In this document: positions 37,393-51,358 of the stretch, in pieces
Position numbering within the stretch: the stretch's first letter is position 1
Layout: every line of letters begins with the position of its first letter
Assembly (NCBI GenBank): GCA_017302655.1
Contig: JAFLDE010000010.1
Location: forward strand, 20,400-84,399
DNA length: 64,000 nucleotides
From: Burkholderiales bacterium
GTDB taxonomy: Bacteria > Pseudomonadota > Gammaproteobacteria > Burkholderiales > Burkholderiaceae_C
Direction of reading: 5' to 3'
Program-made: the position numbers and the translations under genes
The notes under the pieces: model-generated
What the model saw: only the letters and a program-made list of their open reading frames with translations
Database searches by the model: none
What the model was told of the DNA's origin: nothing

Positions 37393-38925
37393 TTGAACGA
37401 ATCTCTGCAACGGGTGGTGGTGCTGGGCGGAGGGTCCGCAGGCTGGCTGGTGGCTGGACTGCTTGCCGCCGAGCACCCAGCGCTTCACATCACCCTGATT
37501 GAATCTGACGAGGTGCCGGTGATCGGCGTCGGTGAGGGCACTTGGCCATCAATGCGCGACACCTTGCGGCGCATCGGGGTCTCGGAGACGGAGTTCATCC
37601 GTCGCTGCCACGTTTCCTTCAAGCAGGGATCGCGCTTCGACGGCTGGCAGCGGGGAGCGTCTGGCGCCTCGGGCGACCGCTACTACCACCCCTTCATGCT
37701 CCCCGTAGGTTACGGCGACGCCCAACTCGTGGCCGCCTGGTGCGGCACGCCAGGTGAACGGGCCTTCGCCGATCTGGTGAGCCCCTCGGTGCAGGTGTGC
37801 GAGGCCGGACTGGCGCCCAAGCAGGTGCAGACGCCCGAGTTCGGCGCCGTAGCCAACTACGCCTACCACTTCGACGCTGGCCTCTTCGGCCAGTTGCTGC
37901 GCGAGCATGCCACCAGCCGTCTGGGTGTGCAGCACGTGGTCGACCATGTCGAAGCGGTCATGCCCCAGGAGAACGGCGACATCGCCGCGCTGCGTACGCG
38001 CAACCGGGGTGAAATGGCAGCCGATCTGTTCATCGACTGCTCAGGCCTATCGGCTCGTCTCATCCACGGGCATTACGGCGTGCCGCTGCGCAGCGAGCGC
38101 GAAGTCCTGTTCAACGACGCCGCCATGCCCGTGCAGGTGCCCTACGACCGTGTCGATGCCCCGGTGGCCTCTTGCACCGTGGCCACCGCTTGGGCAAAGG
38201 GTTGGATATGGGATATCGGACTGCCCACGCGCCGCGGCGTGGGTTGCGTGTTCTCACGCGCCCATGCCAGCGAAGACGAGGCAAGAGCTGCGCTGCAGGC
38301 CTATCTGCAGGCCACTGGCGCGCCGCCGGACACGCCGACGCCGAGGGTCATCCGCTACGACCCAGGCTACCGCAAGCAGTTCTGGGTGCGCAACTGCGTC
38401 GCCATCGGCCTCTCATCCGGCTTCATCGAGCCTCTTGAGGCTTCGGCACTTGCGCTGGTCGAGCTGTCTGCCCAGCGCCTTTGCATGGATCTGCCCATGG
38501 CCCGAGCCAGCATGGACGCCGTGGCGCGCCGTTTCAATGAAGACTTCAGCTATCGCTGGGCGCGCGTCATCGACTTCCTGAAACTGCACTACCTGCTCTC
38601 TGCGCGCGATGACAGTGAATACTGGCGCGCCCACCGCGACCCTTTCAGCTGGCCCGAGCGGCTGCGCGAGCTGATACCCATCTGGCGCCTGCGTCCGCCT
38701 GCACGCCACGATTTCGGCCGCATCGACGAAGTCTTTCCCGACGCCAGTTACCAGTATGTTTTGTACGGGATGGGTTTCCGCCCGGAGCTCTCGCCACTCA
38801 GCGAGGTCCAATGGAGAACAGCCCAAGCCTGCTTCGACGAGGCGGCACGCCAGGCCCGCCGGTTACTCGCCGGTTTGCCCGGTCACCGCAGTCTGCTCGT
38901 TCACCTTCAACACGCCGCCGCATGA
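37393..38925 (+). CDS. Flavin-dependent halogenase family protein, glucan locus copy A
   Basis: This 510-residue protein of the tryptophan-halogenase family begins with TTG behind a GAGG box. It has GGGSAGW (12-18), Lys77 in VSFKQGSRFDGW and Glu349 in IEPLEAS. The WxWxIP motif, however, reads WIWDIG at 271-276, with glycine for proline. It might be a catalytically altered member or have changed substrate handling. It is followed by a SapC-family gene with a four-base overlap, so this gene, SapC, the cupin-like gene and a second halogenase form one operon. Confidence 0.87.
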   Translation: MNESLQRVVVLGGGSAGWLVAGLLAAEHPALHITLIESDEVPVIGVGEGTWPSMRDTLRRIGVSETEFIRRCHVSFKQGSRFDGWQRGASGASGDRYYHPFMLPVGYGDAQLVAAWCGTPGERAFADLVSPSVQVCEAGLAPKQVQTPEFGAVANYAYHFDAGLFGQLLREHATSRLGVQHVVDHVEAVMPQENGDIAALRTRNRGEMAADLFIDCSGLSARLIHGHYGVPLRSEREVLFNDAAMPVQVPYDRVDAPVASCTVATAWAKGWIWDIGLPTRRGVGCVFSRAHASEDEARAALQAYLQATGAPPDTPTPRVIRYDPGYRKQFWVRNCVAIGLSSGFIEPLEASALALVELSAQRLCMDLPMARASMDAVARRFNEDFSYRWARVIDFLKLHYLLSARDDSEYWRAHRDPFSWPERLRELIPIWRLRPPARHDFGRIDEVFPDASYQYVLYGMGFRPELSPLSEVQWRTAQACFDEAARQARRLLAGLPGHRSLLVHLQHAAA

Positions 38926-39653
38926 CCCGCCCCGCCCTGCTCGATAACGTGACTCACCGGCACCTGCGAGTGCGCACCGAGCGTTCCGCCGCGCTGGGCG
39001 ATGGCCGCCAGTCGGCCTTGGCCCTGCCCGCCGAGTTCCGCCAGTTGCAGGCGCATTTCCCGATCGTCTTCCAGTTGGTGGAGGGCGGGGGAGGTTTCCA
39101 ACCCATCGCTCTCTTCGGCCTGGAAGAAGGGCAGAACTTGTTCCTGACGGACGCCGGTTGGGAGGCGTCAGCCCTGCCAATGGCGCTGCAGCGCGAGCCC
39201 TTTTTGATCGGCCGCGCCAGCGACGACAGTCTGCAGTTGCACATTGACCTCGACAGCCCGCGCATCGTTCGCCCCGAAGAGGGGGAGCTCGGCACCGCCT
39301 TATTTCTGCCGCACGGCGGATTCAGCGACTACCTGGACCAGGTGGTGTCGCTCATGGAGGACCTCCACGCGCAGGCCCAGCAGCTGCCGGCTTTCATCGG
39401 CGCACTGACACATCACCAGCTGCTCGAGCCCTTCGTGCTGGACCTCGAACTCCCAGGGAGCGAAGCCCTGCGCCTCACCGGACTCTTCACCATCAATGAG
39501 GAGCGCCTCTTCTCGCTGCCCGGTGCAGCACTCGAAGAGCTGGCGCGCAGCGGGCACTTGCTGCCGATGACGCTGCAGATCGCATCACTGGCCCAGCTGC
39601 CGGTGCTGGCTCAGCGCGCCACTCAAGCCAGCCGATTCGCCAGCAGGCGCTGA
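38922..39653 (+). CDS. SapC-family protein
   Basis: This 243-residue protein resembles the SapC family, named from Campylobacter S-layer export but of unknown biochemical role. The start MTRPALLDNV overlaps the halogenase stop (ATGA). Typical features are NVTHRHLRV near the start, a central FPIVFQLV strand and LTGLFTINEERLFSLP near the end. No signal peptide is seen. SapC-type genes are often found next to TonB receptors and halogenase-family genes, but no activity is known. Confidence 0.82.
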   Translation: MTRPALLDNVTHRHLRVRTERSAALGDGRQSALALPAEFRQLQAHFPIVFQLVEGGGGFQPIALFGLEEGQNLFLTDAGWEASALPMALQREPFLIGRASDDSLQLHIDLDSPRIVRPEEGELGTALFLPHGGFSDYLDQVVSLMEDLHAQAQQLPAFIGALTHHQLLEPFVLDLELPGSEALRLTGLFTINEERLFSLPGAALEELARSGHLLPMTLQIASLAQLPVLAQRATQASRFASRR

Positions 39654-39666
39654 GCTCGCTGCAACC

Positions 39667-40674
39667 ATGCGCGACATCCCCGACTGGACCGGCCCCTTCA
39701 ACCCGGCCGGCTTGCCGGCGGAGCTGCTTCAGGCCGAACGGCCCTTTGTGGTGCGAGGCGGCTTCGCGCACTGGCCGGTGGTGCAAGCGGCGCGGCGCTC
39801 CGACGAAGCGCTGGCCCGCTACCTGATGAGCCATTACAACGGCGTGCACATCGGCCTGTTCCAGCTGCCGCCCGAAGCGCGTGGCCGGGTCTTCTATGCG
39901 GACGACTCCTTGCGTGGCTTCAACTTCAGCCGCCATGCCGCCACGCTGGACCAGGTGTTGACCGGTTTGCTCGGGCTGGCAGGTGCAGACAAGGCGCCCG
40001 GGCTGTATGTGGGCTCAACCACGGTCGAAGCCGTGCTTCCGGGCTTCCTGGACGCCAACGCCTTGGGCTTGGGCACACGCGACGCCCTCGTCAGCCTGTG
40101 GCTGGGCAACCAGACGCGCATCGCCGCGCACTACGACCTGCCCGACAACCTCGCCGTGGTCGCTGCTGGTCGCCGCCGTTTCACCGTCTTTCCTCCGGAG
40201 CAGCTGCACAACCTGTACCTGGGACCGCTCGACCCCACCCCGGCCGGGCAACCGATCAGCTTGGTCGACTTCGCCGCCCCCGACCTGCAGCGCTTCCCGC
40301 GCTTCAGCCAAGCCTGGGAGGCGGGAGAGCAGGTGGAGATGGCGCCAGGCGACGCGCTCTTCATCCCAAGCATGTGGTTCCACCACGTCGAGAGCCTGGC
40401 ACCGGTGAACCTGTTGATCAACGCCTGGTGGCGGCAGACACCCGAGTACGTGGACTCGCCGCTGAGCACCCTGCGCCTGGCGCTGATGACCCTGCGCGAC
40501 CTGCCCGAGAAGGAGCGGCAGGTCTGGCAGCACCACTTCCAGCATTTCATCTGGGACGCCAGGCCCGAACACTGGGCCCACATCCCGGAGCCAGCCCGCG
40601 GTCTGCTGGGCCCGATCGACGAAACCCTCTCGCGCCAGGCGCGCGCGCAACTCCTGTCCCAATTGAAGCGATGA
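39667..40674 (+). CDS. Cupin-like (JmjC-type, Cupin_8) protein, glucan locus
   Basis: This 335-residue protein is parallel to the one at 12661-13677. Fe(II) ligands are His155-x-Asp157 (AHYDLPDNLA) and His239 (MWFHHVESLA); GRRRF is at 168-172. The sequence GDALFIPSMWFHHVE is typical of 2-oxoglutarate-dependent JmjC-like hydroxylases. It follows SapC by 13 bases and overlaps the next halogenase gene by four bases. The substrate is unknown; it is probably not exported. Confidence 0.85.
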   Translation: MRDIPDWTGPFNPAGLPAELLQAERPFVVRGGFAHWPVVQAARRSDEALARYLMSHYNGVHIGLFQLPPEARGRVFYADDSLRGFNFSRHAATLDQVLTGLLGLAGADKAPGLYVGSTTVEAVLPGFLDANALGLGTRDALVSLWLGNQTRIAAHYDLPDNLAVVAAGRRRFTVFPPEQLHNLYLGPLDPTPAGQPISLVDFAAPDLQRFPRFSQAWEAGEQVEMAPGDALFIPSMWFHHVESLAPVNLLINAWWRQTPEYVDSPLSTLRLALMTLRDLPEKERQVWQHHFQHFIWDARPEHWAHIPEPARGLLGPIDETLSRQARAQLLSQLKR

Positions 40675-42191
40675 ACTCTCAATCTCAATCCTTCCACCGC
40701 GTCGTCATCGCCGGCGGCGGCACGGCCGGATGGATGACGGCCGCGCTGATGAGCAAGCTGCTGGGCAAACAGTTGGACATCAAGCTGGTGGAGTCCGAGG
40801 AGATCGGCACCGTTGGTGTTGGCGAGGCCACCATCCCTGCCCTGCTCAGCTATCACAACCTGCTCGGCATCAACGAAGCCGAGTTCATGGCCGCCACCAA
40901 CGCGACCTTCAAGCTCGGCATCCACTTCGAAGGCTGGAAGGACGTCGGCCAAAACTACTTCCACTCTTTCGGCAACACCGGCAACGACCATTGGAGCGCT
41001 GGCTTCCAGCACTTCTGGCTGAAGGGCCGCGCGTCGGGACTGGCACGCACCTACACCGACTACAACCCCGAGACGGTGGCTGCGTTCGCTAATCGCTTCG
41101 CGCACGTGCCCAACCATGCGCTGAATCATGCGTACCACCTGGACGCCGGACGCTATGCGCGCTTCCTGCGCGCCATGAGCGAGAAGCATGGGGTGCAGCG
41201 CATCGAGGGCAAGATTGCCCGCGTGCTGACGCACGAGCAGGATGCAGGGGCGGCCCGCATCGGCGACATCGCCGCGCTGCAGATGGAAGGCGGCCAGCGC
41301 ATCGAGGGCGACCTCTTCATCGACTGCACGGGCTTTCGCTCGCTGCTGCTGGGCGAAACCCTGGGCGTGGGCTACGAGGATTGGTCGTACTGGCTGCCGT
41401 GCGACCGCGCGGTAGCGGTGCAGACCGCCTCGGTGCGCGAGGCCTGGCCCTACACGCGTTCCATCGCGCACCCCTTTGGTTGGCAGTGGCGCATTCCGCT
41501 GCAGAACCGCGTAGGCAACGGTCTGGTCTACAGCAGCAAGGAGCTCAGCGACGCCGACGCCCCCGACATGCTGCGCCGGAACGTGGAGGGTGAGTTGCTG
41601 ACACAACCCCGCGTGCTGAAGTTCCTGCCGGGCCAGCGGCACCGGGTGTGGGAGCGCAACTGCGTGGCCGTCGGGCTGGCCGGAGGCTTCATTGAGCCGC
41701 TGGAATCCACCAGCATCCACCTCATCCAGCGCCATGCCATCCGGCTGATGCAACTCTTTCCGGCCGGCGGTATCCGCCAGCCCGATGTGGATGAGTTCAA
41801 CCTGCAGTCCAAGCGCGACCTGGAACACATCCGCGACTTCATCGTGCTGCATTACCACGTCAATGCGCGCACCGATTCGGCGCTGTGGAAGCATGTGCGC
41901 GAGATGGACGTGCCCGCCTCGCTGCGCCATCGCATCGCGCTCTTCCGCGAGACCGCCCGCGTGTTCCGGCCCAGCGATGAGCTGTTCGCCGAGAACTCCT
42001 GGATCCAGGTCATGCTGGGGCAAGGCATCACGCCCGAGCGACATCACCCGGTGGCCGATCTGATGGGACCTGAGGAATTGCAGCGCTTCCTGGAGGACAT
42101 CCGCGTGCGTGCGCAGCGCATCGCGGCGAGCTTGCCCCCGCACATCGACTACGTGCAACAGCTCTGCGCGCCCTTCCGCGCCGCAGCCTGA
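40671..42191 (+). CDS. Flavin-dependent halogenase family protein, glucan locus copy B
   Basis: This 506-residue protein is the most canonical of the three halogenase-family proteins in the window. It has GGGTAGW (15-21), Lys81 in ATFKLGIHFEGW, WQWRIP (271-276) and Glu345 in IEPLEST. The lysine and glutamate spacing is close to PrnA Lys79 and Glu346. The start ATG overlaps the cupin stop. It should be an active flavin-dependent halogenase if given FADH2; relatives from similar neighbourhoods act on indole in vitro, but a natural substrate is not known. It is the last gene before the rpoC terminator. Confidence 0.9.
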   Translation: MNSQSQSFHRVVIAGGGTAGWMTAALMSKLLGKQLDIKLVESEEIGTVGVGEATIPALLSYHNLLGINEAEFMAATNATFKLGIHFEGWKDVGQNYFHSFGNTGNDHWSAGFQHFWLKGRASGLARTYTDYNPETVAAFANRFAHVPNHALNHAYHLDAGRYARFLRAMSEKHGVQRIEGKIARVLTHEQDAGAARIGDIAALQMEGGQRIEGDLFIDCTGFRSLLLGETLGVGYEDWSYWLPCDRAVAVQTASVREAWPYTRSIAHPFGWQWRIPLQNRVGNGLVYSSKELSDADAPDMLRRNVEGELLTQPRVLKFLPGQRHRVWERNCVAVGLAGGFIEPLESTSIHLIQRHAIRLMQLFPAGGIRQPDVDEFNLQSKRDLEHIRDFIVLHYHVNARTDSALWKHVREMDVPASLRHRIALFRETARVFRPSDELFAENSWIQVMLGQGITPERHHPVADLMGPEELQRFLEDIRVRAQRIAASLPPHIDYVQQLCAPFRAAA

Positions 42192-42237
42192 GGGCCAAGC
42201 TCGTACCCCGCTTCATCGTTCTGCGGGGCCAGAAAAA

Positions 42238-42267
42238 AGGGCGACGGTTCTTGCGAACCGTCGCCCT
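42238..42267 (-). terminator. Strong intrinsic terminator after rpoC
   Basis: A 13-bp perfect stem (arms AGGGCGACGGTTC and GAACCGTCGCCCT, four-base loop) is followed on the minus strand by TTTTTT. It begins 27 bases after the rpoC stop and closes the rplKAJL-rpoBC transcription unit. On the plus strand it has no T-run, though it may slow readthrough from the halogenase operon. Confidence 0.93.
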
Positions 42268-42293
42268 GGGTCATCCGGCGAAGCCGGAGAGCC

Positions 42294-45200
42294 TTACTCG
42301 GCGTCGCCCTGCTGCGCGTCCAGTGCAGCCAGTTGCACGGCGGCGAGTTCCTCGGCCTCCTGCAGCGCAATGGCCTTTCGCTCGGTCTCGTCCATCTCTT
42401 CCTTGGCCTTGCGTGCCTTGTGGAAGGCCATGCCGGTACCGGCGGGGATCAGACGGCCAACGATGACGTTTTCCTTCAGGCCGCGCAGCTCGTCGCGCTT
42501 GCCCATGATGGCCGCTTCGGTCAGCACTCGGGTGGTTTCCTGGAAGGAAGCCGCAGAGATGAAGGAGTCGGTGGACAACGAGGCCTTGGTGATGCCCAGC
42601 AGCACGTCGGCGTAGGTCGGCGGAATCTTGCCGGCCGCACGCAGCTTCTCGATCGAACCGAGGATCTCGGAACGCTCGACCTGCTCACCCGTGATGTAGC
42701 TGGACTCACCGGCGTCGACGATCTGCACGCGACGCAGCATCTGGCGAACGATCACCTCGATGTGCTTGTCGTTGATCTTCACGCCTTGCAAGCGGTAGAC
42801 GTCCTGCACCTCGTCGACGATGTAGCGCGCCAGTTCCTCGATGCCCAGCAGGCGCAGGATGTCCTGCGGATCCGCAGCGCCGTCGACGATGAGTTCGCCA
42901 CGGTTGACCACCTGGCCTTCGTGCACCAGGATGTTCTTTTCCTTGGGCACCAGCTCTTCGAACACCTTGCCGTCCGGGTCGGTGATCTGCAGGCGAACCT
43001 TGCCCTTGGTCTCCTTGCCGAAGGACACGGTGCCGGTCTGCTCGGCCAGCACGCCCTTGTCCTTGGGCGAACGGGCTTCGAAGAGCTCAGCCACACGCGG
43101 CAGACCGCCGGTGATGTCTCGGGTCTTCTGGCCTTCGACCGGGATACGGGCGAGCACTTCACCGGGGGCGAGATCCTGACCGTCGCGGATCTGGATCAGC
43201 GCGCCGACTTGGAAGCCAATCGTCACCGAGTGATCGGTGCCGGGGATCTTGACCTCGTGGCCCTGGGCGTCGAGCAGTTTGACCTGCGGACGCACGACCT
43301 TGGCCGCGCCGCGGCGCTTCGGGTCGATCACCACCAGGGTCGACAGGCCGGTGACCTCGTCGACCTGCTTGGCGACGGTAACGCCTTCCTCGACGTTCTC
43401 GAACTTCGCCTTGCCGGCGAATTCCGTGATGATCGGGCGGGTCAGCGGATCCCAGGTGGCCAGCTTGGCGCCAGCCTTGACGGCTTGGTCGGCCTTCACG
43501 GCCAGCAGCGCACCGTAAGGCACCTTGTGACGCTCGCGCTCGCGGCCATGCTGGTCGGAGATGATGATTTCGCCCGAACGCGAAATCACCACCAACTCGC
43601 CCTTGCCGTTGGTCACGTAGCGCATGGTGGCGTTGAAGCCGATCAAGCCTTCGCTCTTCGCTTCCACACTGGAGGCCACCGCTGCACGCGAGGCCGCACC
43701 ACCGATGTGGAAGGTCCGCATGGTCAGCTGCGTGCCGGGTTCACCGATGGACTGCGCGGCGATCACGCCCACGGCTTCGCCCATGTTGACCATGCCACCG
43801 CGGCCCAGGTCGCGGCCGTAGCACTTGGCGCACAGGCCGAAGCGCGTGGCACAGGTCAGCGGTGTGCGCACCTTGACTTCGTCGACGCCAGCAGCTTCGA
43901 CCGCGTCCAGGATGTCCTCGTCGAGCATCTTGCCGGCGGGCACCACGACTTGCTGAGTCTCGGGATGCAGCACGTCGACAGCCGCCACGCGTCCGAGGAT
44001 CCGGTCGCGAAGGGACTCGATGACTTCACCGCCTTCGACCAGCGCGCGCATGGCCATGCCATGGTCGGTGCCGCAATCGTCCTCGGTGACCACCAGATCC
44101 TGCGTCACATCGACCAGACGGCGGGTCAGGTAACCCGAGTTCGCGGTCTTCAGCGCCGTATCCGCCAGGCCCTTACGAGCACCGTGCGTGGAGATGAAGT
44201 ACTGCAGAACGTTCAGGCCTTCGCGGAAGTTCGCCGTGATGGGCGTCTCGATGATGGAGCCATCCGGCTTGGCCATCAGGCCGCGCATGCCGGCCAGCTG
44301 GCGAATCTGCGCCGCGGAACCCCGGGCGCCCGAGTCGGCCATCATGTAGATGGAGTTGAAGGACTCCTGGTCGACTTCCTTGCCGTTTCGGTCCTGGACC
44401 TTCTGGACCTTCAGGTGGTCCATCATCTTCTTGCCGATCTCGTCGCCGGCCTTGCCCCAGATGTCAACGACCTTGTTGTAGCGCTCACCGGCGGTCACCA
44501 GACCCGAGGTGTACTGCTGCTCGATCTCCTTGACTTCCTTCTCGGCTCGCTCGATGAGGGTGTGCTTTTCCTTGGGCACCAGCATGTCGTCGATGGCGAT
44601 CGACAGGCCCGCACGGGTGGCCAGGCGGAAGCCGGACTGCATCAGCTTGTCGGCCAGCACCACGGTTTCCTTCAGGCCGCACTTGCGGAAGGAGGTGTTG
44701 ATCAGCTTGCTGATCTCCTTCTTCTTCAGCGCCTTGTTGATGTGGCTGAAGGGCAGGCCCTTGGGCAGAATCTCCGAAAGGAGCGCACGGCCAGCGGTGG
44801 TGGCCACCATGCGCTCTTCGGCGATCCACTCACCGTCGGCGCCCTTGCGGTGCTCGGTCATGCGCACGCTGATGCGGGCCGTGATCTCGACCACGCCGTT
44901 GTCCAGCGCGCGCTGCAGCTCCTGCAGGTCGGCGAAGACCATGCCTTCGCCCTTGCCGTTGATGCGCTCGCGGGTGGCGTAGTACAGGCCCAGCACCACG
45001 TCTTGCGAAGGCACGATCGACGGTTCGCCCGAGGCCGGGAACAGCACGTTGTTGGAGGCCAGCATCAGCGTGCGGGCTTCCATCTGCGCTTCGATCGACA
45101 GCGGCACGTGGACGGCCATCTGGTCACCGTCGAAGTCGGCGTTGAAGGCCGCGCAAACCAGCGGGTGCAGCTGGATGGCCTTGCCTTCAATCAGCACGGG

Positions 45201-46508
45201 CTCGAAAGCCTGGATGCCGAGGCGGTGCAGGGTCGGCGCGCGGTTCAGCAGCACCGGGTGCTCCTTGATGACCTCTTCCAGGATGTCCCAGACCACCGGC
45301 GTGCCGGACTCGACTTCCTTCTTCGCGGCCTTGATCGTCGTCGCGATGCCCATGGCTTCGAGACGGCTGAAGATGAAGGGCTTGAACAGCTCCAAGGCCA
45401 TCAGCTTGGGCAGGCCGCACTGGTGCAGCTTGAGGGTCGGGCCGACCACGATGACCGAACGGCCCGAGTAGTCGACGCGCTTGCCCAGCAGGTTCTGACG
45501 GAAGCGGCCGCCCTTGCCTTTGATCATGTCGGCCAGGGACTTGAGCGGGCGCTTGTTAGCGCCGGTCATGGCCTTGCCGCGACGACCGTTGTCGAGCAGC
45601 GAGTCGACGGCTTCCTGCAGCATGCGCTTTTCGTTGCGCACGATGATTTCAGGGGCCTTGAGCTCCAGCAGGCGGGCCAGACGGTTGTTGCGGTTGATGA
45701 CGCGACGGTACAGATCGTTCAGATCCGAGGTCGCGAAGCGGCCACCGTCCAGCGGCACCAGCGGACGCAGGTCCGGCGGCAGCACCGGCAGACGGTTCAT
45801 CACCATCCAGGAGGGCTTGATGCCCGAGCGCTTGAAGGCCTCCATGACCTTGAGGCGCTTGTTGTTCTTCTTGATCTTCAGCTCGGAGCCGGTCATGTCG
45901 TTGCGGATCTTGTCGATCTCAACGTCCAGGTCCATGTCAGCGAGCAGGCGCTGCACGCCCTCGGCGCCCATCAGCGCGACGAACTCGTCGCCGTGCTTCT
46001 CGACTTCGACGTCGTACTGCTCCTCGGTCAGGATGCCGAACTTCTTCAGCGGCGTCATGCCCGGGTCGACGATCACATACGCTTCGAAGTACAGCACGCG
46101 CTCGATGTCGCGCAGGGTCATGTCGAGCACCAGGCCCAGACGGCTGGGCAGGCTCTTAAGGAACCAGATGTGGGCGCAAGGAGCGGCCAGGTCGATATGA
46201 CCCATGCGGTCACGACGCACCTTGGTCTGGGTGACTTCAACGCCGCACTTCTCGCAGATCACGCCGCGGTGCTTCAAGCGCTTGTACTTGCCGCACAGGC
46301 ACTCGTAGTCCTTGATCGGGCCGAAGATCTTGGCGCAGAACAGGCCATCACGCTCCGGCTTGAAGGTCCGGTAGTTGATGGTCTCGGGCTTCTTCACCTC
46401 GCCGAAGGACCAAGAGCGGATCTTGTCCGGCGAGGCAATGCCGATCTTGATCGCGTCGAAGTGTTCGTCGGGGGTGAACTGCTTGAACAGGTCCAGCAAA
46501 CCTTTCAT
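42294..46508 (-). CDS. rpoC: RNA polymerase subunit beta'
   Basis: Beta' (1404 residues) forms the catalytic cleft of RNA polymerase. The Mg2+-binding [12 protein letters not shown] motif, the N-terminal zinc finger ([20 protein letters not shown]) and the trigger loop and bridge regions are intact, and length is normal for betaproteobacteria. It starts 20 bases after rpoB. It is the last gene of the rpo unit; rpsL, normally close by, lies 30 kb further on. Confidence 0.98.
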   Translation of the reverse strand: MKGLLDLFKQFTPDEHFDAIKIGIASPDKIRSWSFGEVKKPETINYRTFKPERDGLFCAKIFGPIKDYECLCGKYKRLKHRGVICEKCGVEVTQTKVRRDRMGHIDLAAPCAHIWFLKSLPSRLGLVLDMTLRDIERVLYFEAYVIVDPGMTPLKKFGILTEEQYDVEVEKHGDEFVALMGAEGVQRLLADMDLDVEIDKIRNDMTGSELKIKKNNKRLKVMEAFKRSGIKPSWMVMNRLPVLPPDLRPLVPLDGGRFATSDLNDLYRRVINRNNRLARLLELKAPEIIVRNEKRMLQEAVDSLLDNGRRGKAMTGANKRPLKSLADMIKGKGGRFRQNLLGKRVDYSGRSVIVVGPTLKLHQCGLPKLMALELFKPFIFSRLEAMGIATTIKAAKKEVESGTPVVWDILEEVIKEHPVLLNRAPTLHRLGIQAFEPVLIEGKAIQLHPLVCAAFNADFDGDQMAVHVPLSIEAQMEARTLMLASNNVLFPASGEPSIVPSQDVVLGLYYATRERINGKGEGMVFADLQELQRALDNGVVEITARISVRMTEHRKGADGEWIAEERMVATTAGRALLSEILPKGLPFSHINKALKKKEISKLINTSFRKCGLKETVVLADKLMQSGFRLATRAGLSIAIDDMLVPKEKHTLIERAEKEVKEIEQQYTSGLVTAGERYNKVVDIWGKAGDEIGKKMMDHLKVQKVQDRNGKEVDQESFNSIYMMADSGARGSAAQIRQLAGMRGLMAKPDGSIIETPITANFREGLNVLQYFISTHGARKGLADTALKTANSGYLTRRLVDVTQDLVVTEDDCGTDHGMAMRALVEGGEVIESLRDRILGRVAAVDVLHPETQQVVVPAGKMLDEDILDAVEAAGVDEVKVRTPLTCATRFGLCAKCYGRDLGRGGMVNMGEAVGVIAAQSIGEPGTQLTMRTFHIGGAASRAAVASSVEAKSEGLIGFNATMRYVTNGKGELVVISRSGEIIISDQHGRERERHKVPYGALLAVKADQAVKAGAKLATWDPLTRPIITEFAGKAKFENVEEGVTVAKQVDEVTGLSTLVVIDPKRRGAAKVVRPQVKLLDAQGHEVKIPGTDHSVTIGFQVGALIQIRDGQDLAPGEVLARIPVEGQKTRDITGGLPRVAELFEARSPKDKGVLAEQTGTVSFGKETKGKVRLQITDPDGKVFEELVPKEKNILVHEGQVVNRGELIVDGAADPQDILRLLGIEELARYIVDEVQDVYRLQGVKINDKHIEVIVRQMLRRVQIVDAGESSYITGEQVERSEILGSIEKLRAAGKIPPTYADVLLGITKASLSTDSFISAASFQETTRVLTEAAIMGKRDELRGLKENVIVGRLIPAGTGMAFHKARKAKEEMDETERKAIALQEAEELAAVQLAALDAQQGDAE

Positions 46509-46528
46509 GTCTCTCTCCTGTCCTTGGC

Positions 46529-50656
<4,128 letters not shown>

Positions 50657-50894
50657 GAAAGCTCCGAGGGAGTTGGGGTGCGTGGGGATCAGTCACGCGA
50701 CCGGACGACTGGCGTCTCGAACATTGCATTCGAGGTTCGGTGACGGGCCACTACCCGCCGCTGGCAGACAACCCGCAGCCTGGCGCCGCGGGCTCGACCA
50801 AACCCGTTCTCTGCAGTCGGATCAGAGAATCTTCGGAAAAGCCCGCGAGTGTAGCCACTTCGGGTTCTTCCGGAGAGGCTCCGGGAAAGCAATG

Positions 50895-50926
50895 AAGGCC
50901 GGCCCCCGTTTCCAGTGCCCGGCCTT
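50895..50926 (-). terminator. Candidate rplL-rpoB attenuator or processing hairpin
   Basis: An 8-bp perfect stem (AAGGCCGG/CCGGCCTT, 16-base loop) lies 15 bases after the rplL stop without a T-run. In E. coli this gap holds a partial terminator and an RNase III site; this hairpin could do the same. The other 230 bases of the gap (50657-50894) show no clear signal. Confidence 0.4.
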
Positions 50927-50941
50927 GTCAGCAGGACTGAA

Positions 50942-51319
50942 TTACTTCAGTTCGGCCTTGGCGCCAGCTTCGACCAGCTTCTTCACAGCGGCTTCGGCGT
51001 CGGCCTTGGGCAGCGCTTCCTTCACGGTCTTGGGCGCGCCGTCGACCATGTCCTTGGCTTCCTTCAGGCCCAGGCCCGTCAGTTCGCGCACGGCCTTGAT
51101 CACGCCGACCTTGTTGGCGCCGGCTTCGAGCAGCACGACGTTGAACTCGGTCTTCTCTTCAGCGGCCGGGGCAGCGGCGCCACCGCCACCAGCAGCCGGG
51201 GCAGCCATCGAGGCGGCGGACACGCCGAACTTCTCTTCAATGGCCTTCACCAGGTCATTGAGTTCCATCACCGACATGCTGTCGAGGGCGGTCAGGAAAG
51301 CGTCTTTATCGAAAGCCAT
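50942..51319 (-). CDS. rplL: 50S ribosomal protein L7/L12
   Basis: L7/L12 (125 residues) forms the flexible stalk that recruits translational GTPases. The N-terminal dimerisation helix ([20 protein letters not shown]), an Ala/Gly/Pro hinge (about 37-50, [20 protein letters not shown]) and the C-terminal domain with [19 protein letters not shown] are all clear. It follows rplJ by 39 bases and is made in several copies per ribosome. Confidence 0.98.
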   Translation of the reverse strand: MAFDKDAFLTALDSMSVMELNDLVKAIEEKFGVSAASMAAPAAGGGGAAAPAAEEKTEFNVVLLEAGANKVGVIKAVRELTGLGLKEAKDMVDGAPKTVKEALPKADAEAAVKKLVEAGAKAELK

Positions 51320-51358
51320 TTGGGGCTCCTATGAATCGTTGAAATGTTGAATGGAATA

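Noticed and set aside
40131-42158. Antisense open frame of 675 codons opposite halogenase B
   Set aside because: Composition is that of a reverse shadow and it has no ribosome-binding site.
12661-42191. Halogenated natural-product biosynthetic cluster
   Set aside because: No peptide synthetase, polyketide synthase or tailoring genes; all neighbours are glycan uptake and degradation genes.
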